A stretch of 64,000 bases of DNA from an uncultured Coriobacteriaceae bacterium (GCA_902798915.1 CADBYM010000004.1:62001-126000); one strand, 5' to 3'; shown: positions 1 through 8,807, counted from the first letter of the stretch. Notes: generated by a model from the sequence alone, not told the origin. A program made the numbers and translations.

Positions 1-1
1 G

Positions 2-112
2 AGTGTGAACATCGTCGTCCCGATTCGCATCGGCAACGTCGTGATGCGACGGGTTTCGCTCCCCGAGCTTGCCAACCTCATACGCAAGGGAGCAGGGAGC
101 CCACGCCCATGA
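2..112 (+). CDS. aroB: C-terminal end of a probable 3-dehydroquinate synthase (5' end outside window)
   Basis: An open frame entering from the left edge gives about 36 residues, with the segment NIVVPIRIGNVVMRRVSLPE, and stops at a TGA overlapping the aroA ATG (ATGA arrangement). The hydrophobic strand, the IG-V-V turn and the trailing helix resemble the C-terminus of 3-dehydroquinate synthase. The coupling to aroA fits a shikimate operon. Only the tail is visible, so the identity rests on a short match from memory plus context. Another aro or tyr gene is possible. Confidence 0.45.
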   Translation, partial: SVNIVVPIRIGNVVMRRVSLPELANLIRKGAGSPRP

Positions 113-1341
113 ACGTCACCATCCAACCAGGCTCACTCAAAGGGGCAGTTTCGGCAGTGCCGTCCAAGTCCATAGCACACCGCCTGATGATTCTCTCCGC
201 AATATCCCCCAGCCCCAGCGAGGTCATCTGTGAGACGACCTCCCAAGACATCGACGCGACCGCACGGTGTCTGCGCGCCCTCAGCACCGACGACGATTCC
301 TGCCTGCTCGATTGCGGAGAGTCTGGCTCGACGCTTCGCTTCTTGCTGCCCGTCATCGGCGCATTGGGCAAATCTGCGCGTATCATCCGCCGTGGCAGGC
401 TCGCGCAACGTCCGCTCGCCCCCCTCGACCAGCAGCTCAGAGCCCATGGGATGCGCATAGAGGACGATGGCGACAAACTCCTCGTGGCAGGGAAACTCCG
501 CGGTGGACACTTCTCCCTGCCCGGCGACGTCTCGTCGCAGTACGTGAGCGGCCTCCTCTTGGCGGCACCGCTCCTTGCGGAGCCCGTCGAGGTCTTTGTC
601 TCCACTCCCGTGCAGTCGCGTCCCTACGTGCAGCTGACCATCGCGGCCCTCAAGCGGTTCGGAGCCGATGTCACGTGCGACCGCGTCGGCCTCGGCGCGG
701 CCTCCTGCGAACGCTTCGCGATGCAACCATGTACGCTTCGGGCCCCGAGGTTCGTCACCGTCGAGGGAGATTGGTCCAATGCCGCCTTCTGGTTGGCTGC
801 GGGTGCCTTGGAGGAGCAAGGCCTTACGGTAGCTGGCCTCGACCTCATGAGCGCCCAAGGTGACCGTGCCATACTCGCGGCCCTCGCCGCCTTCGGCGCG
901 CGCGTCGCACGCAAGGGTGATGCGGCGCGCGTCACCCGCGACGTGCCCCGCGCCGCATCCATGGACGTTCGCGCCATCCCCGACCTCGTGCCCCCGCTGG
1001 CTGCGGTTGCCGCCACCACGCCAGGCATGAGCATGCTCCGCAACGCCGGCCGCCTGCGCCTCAAGGAGTCCGACCGACTAGCCACCGTCACCGCCACCAT
1101 CAACGCAATGGGCGGCCGGGCACGCCTGATTGGCGATGACCTCGTGATCGAAGGCGTCGAGCGTCTCGCGGGCGGTCGGGTGAGTGCCGCAGACGACCAT
1201 CGCATTGCCATGATGACGGCCGTCATGGCCACCCATGCCATGGAGGCGACCCTTTTGCATGGCGCCGACTGCGTCGCCAAGTCCTACCCCGAGTTCTGGG
1301 ATGACTACCGCATGCTTGGCGGCGGGGCGACGGAGTGCTAA
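109..1341 (+). CDS. aroA: 3-phosphoshikimate 1-carboxyvinyltransferase (EPSP synthase)
   Basis: Cytoplasmic enzyme that transfers the enolpyruvyl group of PEP to shikimate-3-phosphate, the sixth shikimate-pathway step. The 410 residues are full length for the family. Visible signatures are PSKSIAHR (18-25), GESGSTLRF (70-78, the family's first signature region), SSQYVSGLLLA, the DWSNAAFWLA segment, RLKESDRLA near 318-325 (second signature) and DDHRIAMM near 363-370. The ATG overlaps the stop of the preceding frame by 4 bases, so it is probably translationally coupled. It is the second visible gene of a + strand aro cluster with aroC, pheA and aroE-aroK. Confidence 0.97.
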   Translation: MNVTIQPGSLKGAVSAVPSKSIAHRLMILSAISPSPSEVICETTSQDIDATARCLRALSTDDDSCLLDCGESGSTLRFLLPVIGALGKSARIIRRGRLAQRPLAPLDQQLRAHGMRIEDDGDKLLVAGKLRGGHFSLPGDVSSQYVSGLLLAAPLLAEPVEVFVSTPVQSRPYVQLTIAALKRFGADVTCDRVGLGAASCERFAMQPCTLRAPRFVTVEGDWSNAAFWLAAGALEEQGLTVAGLDLMSAQGDRAILAALAAFGARVARKGDAARVTRDVPRAASMDVRAIPDLVPPLAAVAATTPGMSMLRNAGRLRLKESDRLATVTATINAMGGRARLIGDDLVIEGVERLAGGRVSAADDHRIAMMTAVMATHAMEATLLHGADCVAKSYPEFWDDYRMLGGGATEC

Positions 1342-1433
1342 CGAGGCACGGATGCTTCCGACGACGAGGTATCTCTTGCTGGTCATATCGCAACAGCTTT
1401 TGGAGTACACTGCCCTAGGCGAGAGGAGCATCC

Positions 1434-2579
1434 ATGGGTTCATCATTCGGCACGGCGCTGCGCGTCACAATCTTTGGACAGTCCCATTCCGAGGCAGTGG
1501 GATGCGTCATAGAAGGTCTGCCCAGCGGCTTTGCGCTCGACCGCAAAGCCCTTGATGCCTTCATGGAGCGTCGCGCCCCCGGTCGCAACGCTTGGTCCAC
1601 GCCGCGCAAAGAGGCTGACGAGGTGCATATCGTCAGCGGCCTCAACGCGCGCGGGGAGACATGCGGAGCGCCACTCGCCGCCCTCATCAACAACACAAAC
1701 ACCCGCTCAGGTGACTACGACGAGCTCAGCCGCGTCCCACGTCCCGGCCATGCGGACTTCACCGCGCAATCGAAGTGGCGCGGCGCGCAGGACGTACCCG
1801 GTGGCGGCCACTTCTCTGCCAGACTCACCGCCCCGCTCTGCGTTGCGGGCGGCATCGCACGGCAGCTCCTAGAGGCGCGGGGGGTGCACATCGCCGCCCA
1901 TGCCCTGCAGGTGGGAGGCGAGCGTGACGTGCCCTTCGATGCCGTGCGCCATTCGACGGATTCCCTCGCCCACCTGCAACAGCAGATGCTAGCGCTACGC
2001 GACCGACAGCCGACGGGGTTTCCCACCATCAGCGAGAAGGCGGGCACGCGCATGGCGGCACTCATCGAGCAGGTCCGCCAAGAGGGTGACTCCGTGGGAG
2101 GCATCGTCGAGTGCGTTGCCACCGGCCTGCCCGCCGGCGTCGGCGGACCTCGCTACGACGGCATCCAAGGGACGATCGCACGCGTCGTCTTTGGGATTCC
2201 TGCGGTCAAGGCGTTGGAGTTCGGCGCGGGGTTCTCGGTGGCATCGTTGCGTGGATCACAGAACAATGACCCCTATGAGATCCGCGATGGCACACCCGTC
2301 CCTGCCTCCAACGCTGCGGGGGGCAGCCTCGGGGGCATCTCGAACGGCGCGCCCGTCCTCTTTCGCATGGCGGTAAAGCCCACGCCGAGCATCGCGCAGG
2401 CGCAACGCTCCGTAGACCTCACGACTGGTGAGGAGAGCACCCTGCGCATTCATGGTCGGCATGATCCTTGCGTGGCTCCGCGCGCGGTGCCAATCGCCGA
2501 GGCTGCCATGGCCATCGCCCTCCTCGACAGCTGGCTCACCTGGCCTCCGGCCGCTTCCGATTGGGTGCCAGACGTCTAG
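1434..2579 (+). CDS. aroC: chorismate synthase
   Basis: Converts EPSP to chorismate using reduced FMN, the last step of the common aromatic pathway. At 381 residues it is typical in length. It carries the N-terminal SHSEAVG motif (17-23) with a following EGLPSG, RPGHADFTAQSKWRGAQD, the GGGHFSARLTAP segment, QEGDSVGGIVE and the conserved RGSQNNDPYE region. The ATG is preceded by GAGAGGAG at about 8 bases. It follows aroA after 92 bases and precedes pheA by 65 bases, so the cluster feeds chorismate directly to phenylalanine synthesis. Confidence 0.97.
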   Translation: MGSSFGTALRVTIFGQSHSEAVGCVIEGLPSGFALDRKALDAFMERRAPGRNAWSTPRKEADEVHIVSGLNARGETCGAPLAALINNTNTRSGDYDELSRVPRPGHADFTAQSKWRGAQDVPGGGHFSARLTAPLCVAGGIARQLLEARGVHIAAHALQVGGERDVPFDAVRHSTDSLAHLQQQMLALRDRQPTGFPTISEKAGTRMAALIEQVRQEGDSVGGIVECVATGLPAGVGGPRYDGIQGTIARVVFGIPAVKALEFGAGFSVASLRGSQNNDPYEIRDGTPVPASNAAGGSLGGISNGAPVLFRMAVKPTPSIAQAQRSVDLTTGEESTLRIHGRHDPCVAPRAVPIAEAAMAIALLDSWLTWPPAASDWVPDV

Positions 2580-2644
2580 CGCAAATCATGTGCTCGAGCC
2601 TTCGGCACGCCACGTCCCTTCCGCCCGCAAACGATTGGCAACCC

Positions 2645-3790
2645 ATGGAACAACTCTCTGACCTACGTCTTCGCATCGACCACATCGACCAGGAGATATC
2701 GCGTCTCTTCCTCGAGCGCATGGACGTCTCCGCCCAAGTGGCAGAGTTCAAGCGCGCGACTGGCACGGGCGTCTTTGACCCGGCACGAGAGCGCGCGAAC
2801 ATCGCGGCCGCAAGCGCTCGGGTACCCGCCGAACTCGCGAGCTACGCAGGTACCCTTGAGTCAGTCCTCATGGAGGCATCACGCGCCGCCCAGCATCGCG
2901 CCCTCGGACATCGAAGCGCCCTCTCCGCGTCGCTCATGATGGCACTTGATCAAGCACCCGCTGCGTTTCCCGCACACGCACATGTGGCATGCCAGGGAGT
3001 CGAGGGCGCATTCCAGCAAATAGCCACCGAACGCATCTTCAGACGGCCGACCATCTCCTATTGCGGAACCTTCGAGGGAGTCTTCGCCGCAGTGGAACGT
3101 GGCGAGGCAGACTACGGCGTGCTACCTATCGAGAACTCGACGGCAGGCTCAGTCAACCAGGTCTATGACCTCATGATGCGTCACAGCTTCTACATAGTGA
3201 GGAGCTGTCGCCTCAAGATAGACCACAACCTCCTCGTACGCCCCGGAACTCGCAAGGAGGACGTGCGCGTGGTCTACAGCCACCAGCAGGCGATTGGCCA
3301 ATGTGCGAACTTTATCGCATCCATACCGGGATGTCGCGTCCACGTTTGCGAGAATACCGCCCGCGCTGCCGAGCATGTGGCCAGCTCATCCGACCCCGGC
3401 ATCGGCGCCCTCGCCTCACGCGCCTGCGCCGAGCTCTATGGCCTCGAGGTCGCCCAGCCGAGCGTACAGGACAACCCAAACAACTATACGCGATTCGCCT
3501 GCATCGCCAAGGACCTCACGGTCTTCCCCGGCGCAGAACGCGCCTCTCTCATGATGGTCGTCAACCACCGACCCGGTGCGCTCTACAACGCGCTCTCGCG
3601 CTTCTACGCGCTCGGAATCAACCTCATCAAGCTCGAAAGCCGTCCCATCCCCGGCAGGGACTTCGAGTTCATGTTCTACTTCGACATCGAGTGCCCCGCG
3701 GCCTCCGATGACTTCGTCGCCTTGCTCGACTCGCTCTCGGATGCATGCGAGGAGCTCCGCTATCTCGGATCGTACATGGAGGTCGTGTGA
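2645..3790 (+). CDS. pheA: bifunctional chorismate mutase / prephenate dehydratase (P-protein)
   Basis: Makes phenylpyruvate from chorismate by way of prephenate. Domain order is an AroQ-type chorismate mutase helix bundle (about 1-85, beginning LRLRIDHIDQEISRLFLER), prephenate dehydratase (about 113-285, with GVLPIENSTAGSV and the catalytic-loop TRF at 282-284), and a C-terminal ACT domain (about 300-378, with GALYNALSRF and ESRP) that normally gives feedback inhibition by phenylalanine. The start at 2645 is chosen because homology begins there. No good ribosome-binding site is visible, and an in-frame ATG at 2588 has none either. The stop overlaps the next ATG by one base. Confidence 0.93.
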   Translation: MEQLSDLRLRIDHIDQEISRLFLERMDVSAQVAEFKRATGTGVFDPARERANIAAASARVPAELASYAGTLESVLMEASRAAQHRALGHRSALSASLMMALDQAPAAFPAHAHVACQGVEGAFQQIATERIFRRPTISYCGTFEGVFAAVERGEADYGVLPIENSTAGSVNQVYDLMMRHSFYIVRSCRLKIDHNLLVRPGTRKEDVRVVYSHQQAIGQCANFIASIPGCRVHVCENTARAAEHVASSSDPGIGALASRACAELYGLEVAQPSVQDNPNNYTRFACIAKDLTVFPGAERASLMMVVNHRPGALYNALSRFYALGINLIKLESRPIPGRDFEFMFYFDIECPAASDDFVALLDSLSDACEELRYLGSYMEVV

Positions 3791-5073
3791 TGACGCCACA
3801 TGCCAACGCAGAATCCCCCACCTTCGGACTTCTGGGCCGCAAGCTCGGCCACAGTTGGTCTCCCCGCATCCACGCCATGCTCGGAAGTGTTCCCTATGGT
3901 CTCTTCGAGCGCGAGCCTGACGAGGTGGAAGGGTTCATCCGTAACGGTGCCTGGCAGGGCATCAACGTCACGATTCCCTACAAGCGCAGGGCGGCAGAGC
4001 TCGCGGATAAGGTCTCCCCACGCGTTGAGCGTCTTGGCGTTGCAAATACGCTGGTCCGCCGCCCGGACGGTTCCATCTACGCCGACAACACCGACGTCCT
4101 TGGTTTCTCTTGGATGCTCGAGCGATTCCTGCACCGGACGTCAGGGATCGAACCTCACGCCCTTCATGCAAAGAAGGCGCTCATACTCGGGTCTGGCGGT
4201 GCCTGTCAAGCCGTCAGCGCCGCCCTCGAGGAGGTTGGGTGCAACCCCGTCGTCATCTCCCGAAGCGGAGCCGACACCTACGAGACGCTCACCAAGCGAC
4301 ATGCCGACGCGGCGCTCGTCGTCAACACCACTCCTGTCGGCATGTATCCGGACTGTCCGCGCTCCCCACTCGCGCAATCCCAAGTTGCCGACCTTCCAAA
4401 CCTCTGCGGTGTGCTCGACGTTGTCTACAACCCCGAGCGCACCGGTCTGTGCCTTGCGGCAGATCGCCTTGGACTTCCCTACGAGTCGGGGCTGGGCATG
4501 CTCGTCTCGCAAGCCTTCTTTGCCAGCCAGCTCTTCCAGGACAAGACCCTCGACGAGTCACTCGTAGGCATCATAGAGGATTCCATCCGCACGCAGACCC
4601 GCAACGTCATACTTATCGGCATGCCCGGCTCTGGCAAGACCAGCGCCGGACGCAGGCTCGCCAGACTAACGCATCGTCCCTTCGTCGACCTCGACGACTG
4701 CTTTGTCGTCGACCATGGCATGACCCCTGCGGAGTGCATCCGCACACACGGTGAGCCAGAGTTCCGCCGCCTAGAAACGCAGACTGCCGCATCTTACGCC
4801 TCGCGCAGCGGACTGGTAATCGCCAGTGGCGGCGGCATCGTCACACAAGAACGCAACTATGACATCCTCCGTCAGAACGGAACCATCGTAATGCTCGACC
4901 GCGCCATCGAGGAGCTCCTTGTGGGCGATCGGCCCCTCTCGCAGACGAAGGGAATCGCCCAGCTCGCACAGGAACGCATGCATCTGTACCATTCCTGGGC
5001 CGACGTCATCGTGCGCTGCACGGGCTCTGCCGCAGGCGACGCATTAGAGGTCCAACGCCTCCTCGCGCTGTAA
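3790..5073 (+). CDS. aroE-aroK: fused shikimate dehydrogenase - shikimate kinase
   Basis: A single 427-residue frame joins two consecutive shikimate enzymes. Residues 1 to about 265 are AroE: catalytic Lys65 in NVTIPYK, Asp100 in YADNTDVLGF, the GSGGAC nucleotide loop (135-140) and VVNTTPVGMYPD. Residues from about 272 are AroK: Walker A GMPGSGKTS (277-285), DLDDCF, GEPEFRRLE and the SGGGIV glycine motif. The ATG shares one base with the pheA stop, and GGAGG lies 7 bases upstream, so the two are translationally coupled. The fusion makes shikimate-3-phosphate from dehydroshikimate in one polypeptide. Separate genes are the more usual arrangement. Confidence 0.95.
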   Translation: MTPHANAESPTFGLLGRKLGHSWSPRIHAMLGSVPYGLFEREPDEVEGFIRNGAWQGINVTIPYKRRAAELADKVSPRVERLGVANTLVRRPDGSIYADNTDVLGFSWMLERFLHRTSGIEPHALHAKKALILGSGGACQAVSAALEEVGCNPVVISRSGADTYETLTKRHADAALVVNTTPVGMYPDCPRSPLAQSQVADLPNLCGVLDVVYNPERTGLCLAADRLGLPYESGLGMLVSQAFFASQLFQDKTLDESLVGIIEDSIRTQTRNVILIGMPGSGKTSAGRRLARLTHRPFVDLDDCFVVDHGMTPAECIRTHGEPEFRRLETQTAASYASRSGLVIASGGGIVTQERNYDILRQNGTIVMLDRAIEELLVGDRPLSQTKGIAQLAQERMHLYHSWADVIVRCTGSAAGDALEVQRLLAL

Positions 5074-5131
5074 CACCAGCCGCAGAAGTCCACCTGCCCA
5101 TTTGCAGACATCCCGGCAACGCTTACCGGAG

Positions 5132-5148
5132 GTCACGTTGAACGTGAC
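5132..5148. promoter_or_regulatory. perfect 17-bp palindromic operator candidate
   Basis: GTCACGTT-G-AACGTGAC is a perfect inverted repeat of 8+1+8 bases lying 78 bases before the start of the EIIB-AroQ fusion. It overlaps the putative -35 region (TGACAA at 5145-5150). The position suggests a repressor site, but I cannot assign a regulator. Confidence 0.55.
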
Positions 5149-5175
5149 AAACAAAGTGCACGTCGAAGCTATAAT
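5145..5175 (+). promoter_or_regulatory. putative promoter of the EIIB-AroQ fusion gene
   Basis: A consensus TATAAT lies at 5170-5175. The best upstream hexamer is TGACAA at 5145-5150, with a 19-base spacer that is slightly long. The gene starts 50 bases downstream at 5226, giving it a transcript separate from the aro cluster that ends at 5073. Confidence 0.5.
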
Positions 5176-5225
5176 TCCCATAAACGAATTAGCTGTTTTT
5201 TGAGTTTTCGTCAAAGGGGACGTGC

Positions 5226-6113
5226 ATGGATCAAATAGCAAAGGAGGTACTTGAAGCCCTTGGCGGCAGCGGCAACGTGCTTACCAACACCGTCTGCATG
5301 ACGCGTCTGCGCGTCACCTTGCGCGAACCCCAAATCGTGGACTATGATGCCCTCAACAACGTCCGCAACGTCCTCGGAACGGCCACCCGAGGCGGCAACG
5401 GCCTCGAAGTCGTCTTTGGTCCCCGCGTGATTGACGCGGTCTACCACGCCTTCTTGCGTCTTACGGGCATCGAGGCGGGAACCGACGCGCTCTTCCCGAT
5501 GTCGCGCCAGGAGTCTAACTTCCGAGTGCAGATCAACTCCACGTCACGGGCCTCAACCATCGACCAGCGCGAGTGGGACAGCAACCATCTAGACCAAGGG
5601 GACATCGACACGCTCAAGGAACTCTTTACCGGCGAGCAGGAGCAGAGTGCAGACGTCTCCCCTCGCGAGACGTTCGCGCAACCCAAAGACCCCTGCAACC
5701 TCTTGGTCATCAATGGTCCCAACGTCAACATGATCGGCCTCGGCCTCGCAACCATCGGCGAGGTGGAGGACTTCTCTGCCATCCTCGAGCTATGCAAGGA
5801 GACCGCCCAAAGCGAGGGATTTGCCCGATGTGTGTGCTTACAGTCCAACCATGAGGGCGACTTGGTTGACTGGGTACAGGACGCATGGGGCAACTATGGC
5901 GCAATCGTCATCAACCCGACCTCATATGCAACCACCTCGATCACCTTGCGCGAAGCGATTCGCAGCGTCGGCATTCCCACGATTCGCGTGAATCTCACGG
6001 AAGATGAGTCGCCCTCTTGCCTTGACGATACCTGCGCGCAGCACATAACCGGCAAGGGGATTGCAGGCTATGCTCTTGCCATTCGCGAGCTCGCAGACCT
6101 CTGTATGGACTAA
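5226..6113 (+). CDS. PTS glucose-type EIIB domain fused to a catalytically degenerate type II 3-dehydroquinase
   Basis: A 295-residue fusion. Residues 1 to about 80 are a glucose-family EIIB domain with the phosphorylatable Cys24 in NTVCMTRLRV. Residues 157-290 align with AroQ: VINGPNVNM, QSNHEGDLVDW and the INPTSYATTS region are recognisable. By comparison with Mycobacterium tuberculosis AroQ, the active site is gone. The loop that should carry the catalytic Arg and Tyr reads IGLGLATIGEVE. The catalytic His of THTS is Thr (ATTS). The E-V-H strand reads IRVNLTE. The late arginines are absent. It has no EIIC partner nearby. I infer a PTS-phosphorylated sensor or regulator, or a scaffold, rather than a working dehydratase. 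Automated annotation would probably name it aroQ. Confidence 0.85.
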   Translation: MDQIAKEVLEALGGSGNVLTNTVCMTRLRVTLREPQIVDYDALNNVRNVLGTATRGGNGLEVVFGPRVIDAVYHAFLRLTGIEAGTDALFPMSRQESNFRVQINSTSRASTIDQREWDSNHLDQGDIDTLKELFTGEQEQSADVSPRETFAQPKDPCNLLVINGPNVNMIGLGLATIGEVEDFSAILELCKETAQSEGFARCVCLQSNHEGDLVDWVQDAWGNYGAIVINPTSYATTSITLREAIRSVGIPTIRVNLTEDESPSCLDDTCAQHITGKGIAGYALAIRELADLCMD

Positions 6114-6176
6114 CGCCAAAGCGCGACCATTAGAGCGAAGAGCGCATGGTCGCACAAAAGCATCTTTTGGACGGCA

Positions 6177-6198
6177 TTGCGGGCCCGTAGGCCCGCAA
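6177..6198. terminator. hairpin between convergent genes
   Basis: TTGCGGGCC-CGTA-GGCCCGCAA forms a perfect 9-bp stem with a 4-base loop, between the end of the EIIB-AroQ gene and the end of the opposing cyclo-ligase gene. A weaker 8-bp repeat (GCGACCAT / ATGGTCGC, 6123-6153) precedes it. There is no long T run, so its efficiency is uncertain. Confidence 0.6.
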
Positions 6199-6206
6199 CT
6201 TCAAGG

Positions 6207-6806
6207 CTATATCCTGCGGCAGCGCCAGATGCTTCCCTCGGTAACGAGTACGTCCACGGGAATGTCGTGCCCATCGTGCGGCAACGGATTGCTGCTCACC
6301 TGAACCGACCTCACCAAGCCAACCTTATCGCCAGGATAGAATGCGAGGAATTCGTCATAGTAGCCCGCACCGTAGCCCACACGATATCCCTCGCCGTCAA
6401 ATACCAACCCAGGAACGAGGCACAGGGACCCCAGCATGTCCTTGACTCCCAAAGGACGCGCACCGGCCGGGGGTGCCGCCAGCCCGCGCGAGCCACGTGT
6501 GATGGACCTGATTGATTCCAACTCATACCACGAAAGCGTGGATGACGTGTCGTCAAGATGCGGGAGACAAACACGCTTGCCATCCGCAAAGGCTGCCTCT
6601 ATGAGCGGATAGGTGTCTATCTCCTCGTGAATGGGCAGATAGAACAGGACCGTCCGAGCATCCCGATACAAATCCAAATGTCCAAACATCGCACGCACCG
6701 AGTTATCGATTCGAGTCGAAAAGACCTTTGGCATACTCTCGCACAACGCCAGATATTGATTGCGCAGTGACGCCTTACTCGCGTCAGCACCCTGTGAACT
6801 CGCCAT
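6207..6806 (-). CDS. 5-formyltetrahydrofolate cyclo-ligase
   Basis: ATP-dependent conversion of 5-formyl-THF to 5,10-methenyl-THF, recycling a storage or inhibitory folate. The 199-residue protein has the family signature LVPGLVFDGEGYRVGYGAGY followed by YDEFL, and an early FYLPIHEEIDT segment in the position of the nucleotide and substrate loop. ATG codons lie at 6812 and 6806. The second is used here, but either could serve. It stands alone on the - strand, convergent with the EIIB-AroQ gene. Confidence 0.9.
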   Translation of the reverse strand: MASSQGADASKASLRNQYLALCESMPKVFSTRIDNSVRAMFGHLDLYRDARTVLFYLPIHEEIDTYPLIEAAFADGKRVCLPHLDDTSSTLSWYELESIRSITRGSRGLAAPPAGARPLGVKDMLGSLCLVPGLVFDGEGYRVGYGAGYYDEFLAFYPGDKVGLVRSVQVSSNPLPHDGHDIPVDVLVTEGSIWRCRRI

Positions 6807-6917
6807 ATGCATCTCCCTCCCACGCCTTCCAATACGATAACCTACCTTGGCCTCAGTTAGTTCGATAAACTGGGTTACGGATGAGAAAAATCGCGAGACG
6901 ACCGAGGTTGGTAACCA

Positions 6918-7619
6918 ATGGAGTCATTCGTCATAAACATGGGGGCATATGACGTCCACGTCCGGCGTAAACGTGTCAAGAACATCAACTTCCGCATCGG
7001 GCCGAACGGCGAGGCGCTGATGAGCGTGCCCCTGCACGTAAGCCGGACGGAGGCAGAGCGCATCGCACGCGAACGCGCCACCTGGTTCGAGCGCGCACTC
7101 GCGCGCGCTCAGGCACGCAAGTGCAATGCGCCCGCGCGATGGAGCACCGGCGAGAAGATGAGCGTCTGGGGCCGGCCGGTGACGCTGCGCGTGCTCGACC
7201 CCAGCGAAGCTGCCTCACCCTGCGAACTGAGTGGTGACGAGTTGCTCGTCCGCGATGGCCCGAACGCCTCCTGGAGGGCAAGCGAGGTAGAGAATTGGCT
7301 CCAGCAGGAGCTCATGGCATATCTAGGCGAAATCCTCCCCGACCGGGAATTGGCGATCGGTCGCATGCCGACCCACATCTCCATACGCCGCATGAAGACG
7401 CGCTGGGGTTCATGCACCCCCAAGACGGCGCGCATCCGCATCAACACCGCCCTGGCCGAGTGCCCTCATGCTTGCGCAAACACCGTGCTCGTGCACGAGC
7501 TGTGCCACTTGATCGTGCACAATCATGGCCCGCAGTTCCAAGCGTTGATGGACCTGCACTGTCCCGGTTGGCGCGTCACGCAACGTTGGCTCGACGAGCA
7601 CCCTCCCCGCACCCTCTGA
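6918..7619 (+). CDS. YgjP-like zinc metallopeptidase domain protein (DUF45/M48-like)
   Basis: A 233-residue cytoplasmic protein of the YgjP/DUF45 family. The N-terminal half contains the typical RKRVKNINFRIGPNG strand and the C-terminal half has KTRWGSC, RINTALAECP and the zinc site HELCH (193-197) followed by a third histidine in NHGPQFQ. The family is predicted to be a zinc-dependent peptidase of unknown substrate. The start ATG follows a weak ribosome-binding region. trpS begins 77 bases downstream on the same strand. Confidence 0.85.
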   Translation: MESFVINMGAYDVHVRRKRVKNINFRIGPNGEALMSVPLHVSRTEAERIARERATWFERALARAQARKCNAPARWSTGEKMSVWGRPVTLRVLDPSEAASPCELSGDELLVRDGPNASWRASEVENWLQQELMAYLGEILPDRELAIGRMPTHISIRRMKTRWGSCTPKTARIRINTALAECPHACANTVLVHELCHLIVHNHGPQFQALMDLHCPGWRVTQRWLDEHPPRTL

Positions 7620-7695
7620 CGGGATGCGCTCGCGCATCATTCTTGCCGCGACGATGTACAATACCATGGTTCGATTCGACCGAAAGGACATCTCC

Positions 7696-8745
7696 ATGCC
7701 CAATGAGGGAAGCTATGATGCGGCACTGCGCCGCAGCAACCAGATCAGCGCGGACCTGCGCGTCAACCCAGGAAAGTATTGCATGCTTACCGGCGACCGC
7801 CCCACCGGACGCCTTCACCTCGGCCATTACTTTGGCACGCTGCGCGAGCGCGTCAATCTGCAAGACCTCGGTGTCCGCACCAACATAATCATCGCGGACT
7901 ACCAAGTGATTACCGACCGCGACACCACCGAGCACATCGCGGACAACGTGCTCAACATGGTCATCGACTACCTTGCCTGCGGCATCGACCCCGAGCGGAC
8001 GATGATCTTCACACACTCCTCGGTCCCCGCCCTCAACCAGCTGATGCTCCCCTTCCTCTCGCTCGTAAGCGAGTCCGAGCTGCATCGCAACCCCACGGTC
8101 AAGGCAGAGCAGGAGGCGAGCGGCCATACGCTCACGGGGCTCCTGCTCACCTATCCCGTGCACCAAGCGTGCGACATTCTCTTCTGCAAGGGCAACATCG
8201 TGCCCGTCGGCCGCGACCAGCTCCCCCACATCGAGCTGACCCGCCAGATCGCACGTCGCTTCAACAAGCGCTTTGGCAAGGTCTTCCCAGACGTGAGTGG
8301 ACTCCTCACCAGTACGCCCATGCTGCCGGGACTCGATGGCCGCAAGATGAGCAAGAGCTACGGCAACGCCATCTCGCTCTCCATGAGCGACGCCGAGACG
8401 ACCAAGCTCATCCGCAAGTCGCGCACCGACTCCGAACGCAACATTACCTTCGACCCCGAGAACCGCCCCGGCGTGGCAGCCTTGCTTACCACGGCAGGCA
8501 TCTGTACGGGGCGCGAACCGTCAGAGATCGCCGAGGAAATCGGCATGGGGGGTGCGGGTCAGCTCAAGCGCTTCGTCACTGACGCGGTCAACGACTACTT
8601 TGCGCCCATCCGCGCCCGTCGCCAAGAGCTCGAAGGGGACATGGACTACATTCATGACGTCCTCGCCGACGGCAACCGTCGTGCCAACGAAATCGCCAAC
8701 GCCACACTCGATGAGGTCCGCGCGGCCATGGGCATGGTGTACTAG
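7696..8745 (+). CDS. trpS: tryptophanyl-tRNA synthetase
   Basis: Charges tRNA-Trp. The 349-residue class I synthetase has GDRPTGRLHLGHY (33-45, containing the HIGH-type motif) and KMSKS (217-221). The start at 7696 is chosen because AAAGGA lies 7 bases upstream and family homology begins shortly after. An upstream in-frame ATG at 7624 lacks a site. The 77-base gap to the preceding gene is too short for a T-box leader. A strong hairpin follows at 8765-8807. Confidence 0.95.
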   Translation: MPNEGSYDAALRRSNQISADLRVNPGKYCMLTGDRPTGRLHLGHYFGTLRERVNLQDLGVRTNIIIADYQVITDRDTTEHIADNVLNMVIDYLACGIDPERTMIFTHSSVPALNQLMLPFLSLVSESELHRNPTVKAEQEASGHTLTGLLLTYPVHQACDILFCKGNIVPVGRDQLPHIELTRQIARRFNKRFGKVFPDVSGLLTSTPMLPGLDGRKMSKSYGNAISLSMSDAETTKLIRKSRTDSERNITFDPENRPGVAALLTTAGICTGREPSEIAEEIGMGGAGQLKRFVTDAVNDYFAPIRARRQELEGDMDYIHDVLADGNRRANEIANATLDEVRAAMGMVY

Positions 8746-8764
8746 CAGGATGGAGTAGCCAGTG

Positions 8765-8807
8765 GGGACGGTCCCCTAGCGGCACATGGCCTCTAGGGGA
8801 CCGTCCC
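8765..8807. terminator. bidirectional hairpin terminator, 15-bp perfect stem
   Basis: GGGACGGTCCCCTAG pairs perfectly with CTAGGGGACCGTCCC across a 13-base loop, between trpS (+) and an opposing gene ending at 8834. Its GGGGAC/GTCCC core recurs in the hairpin at 29113-29165. Confidence 0.75.
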
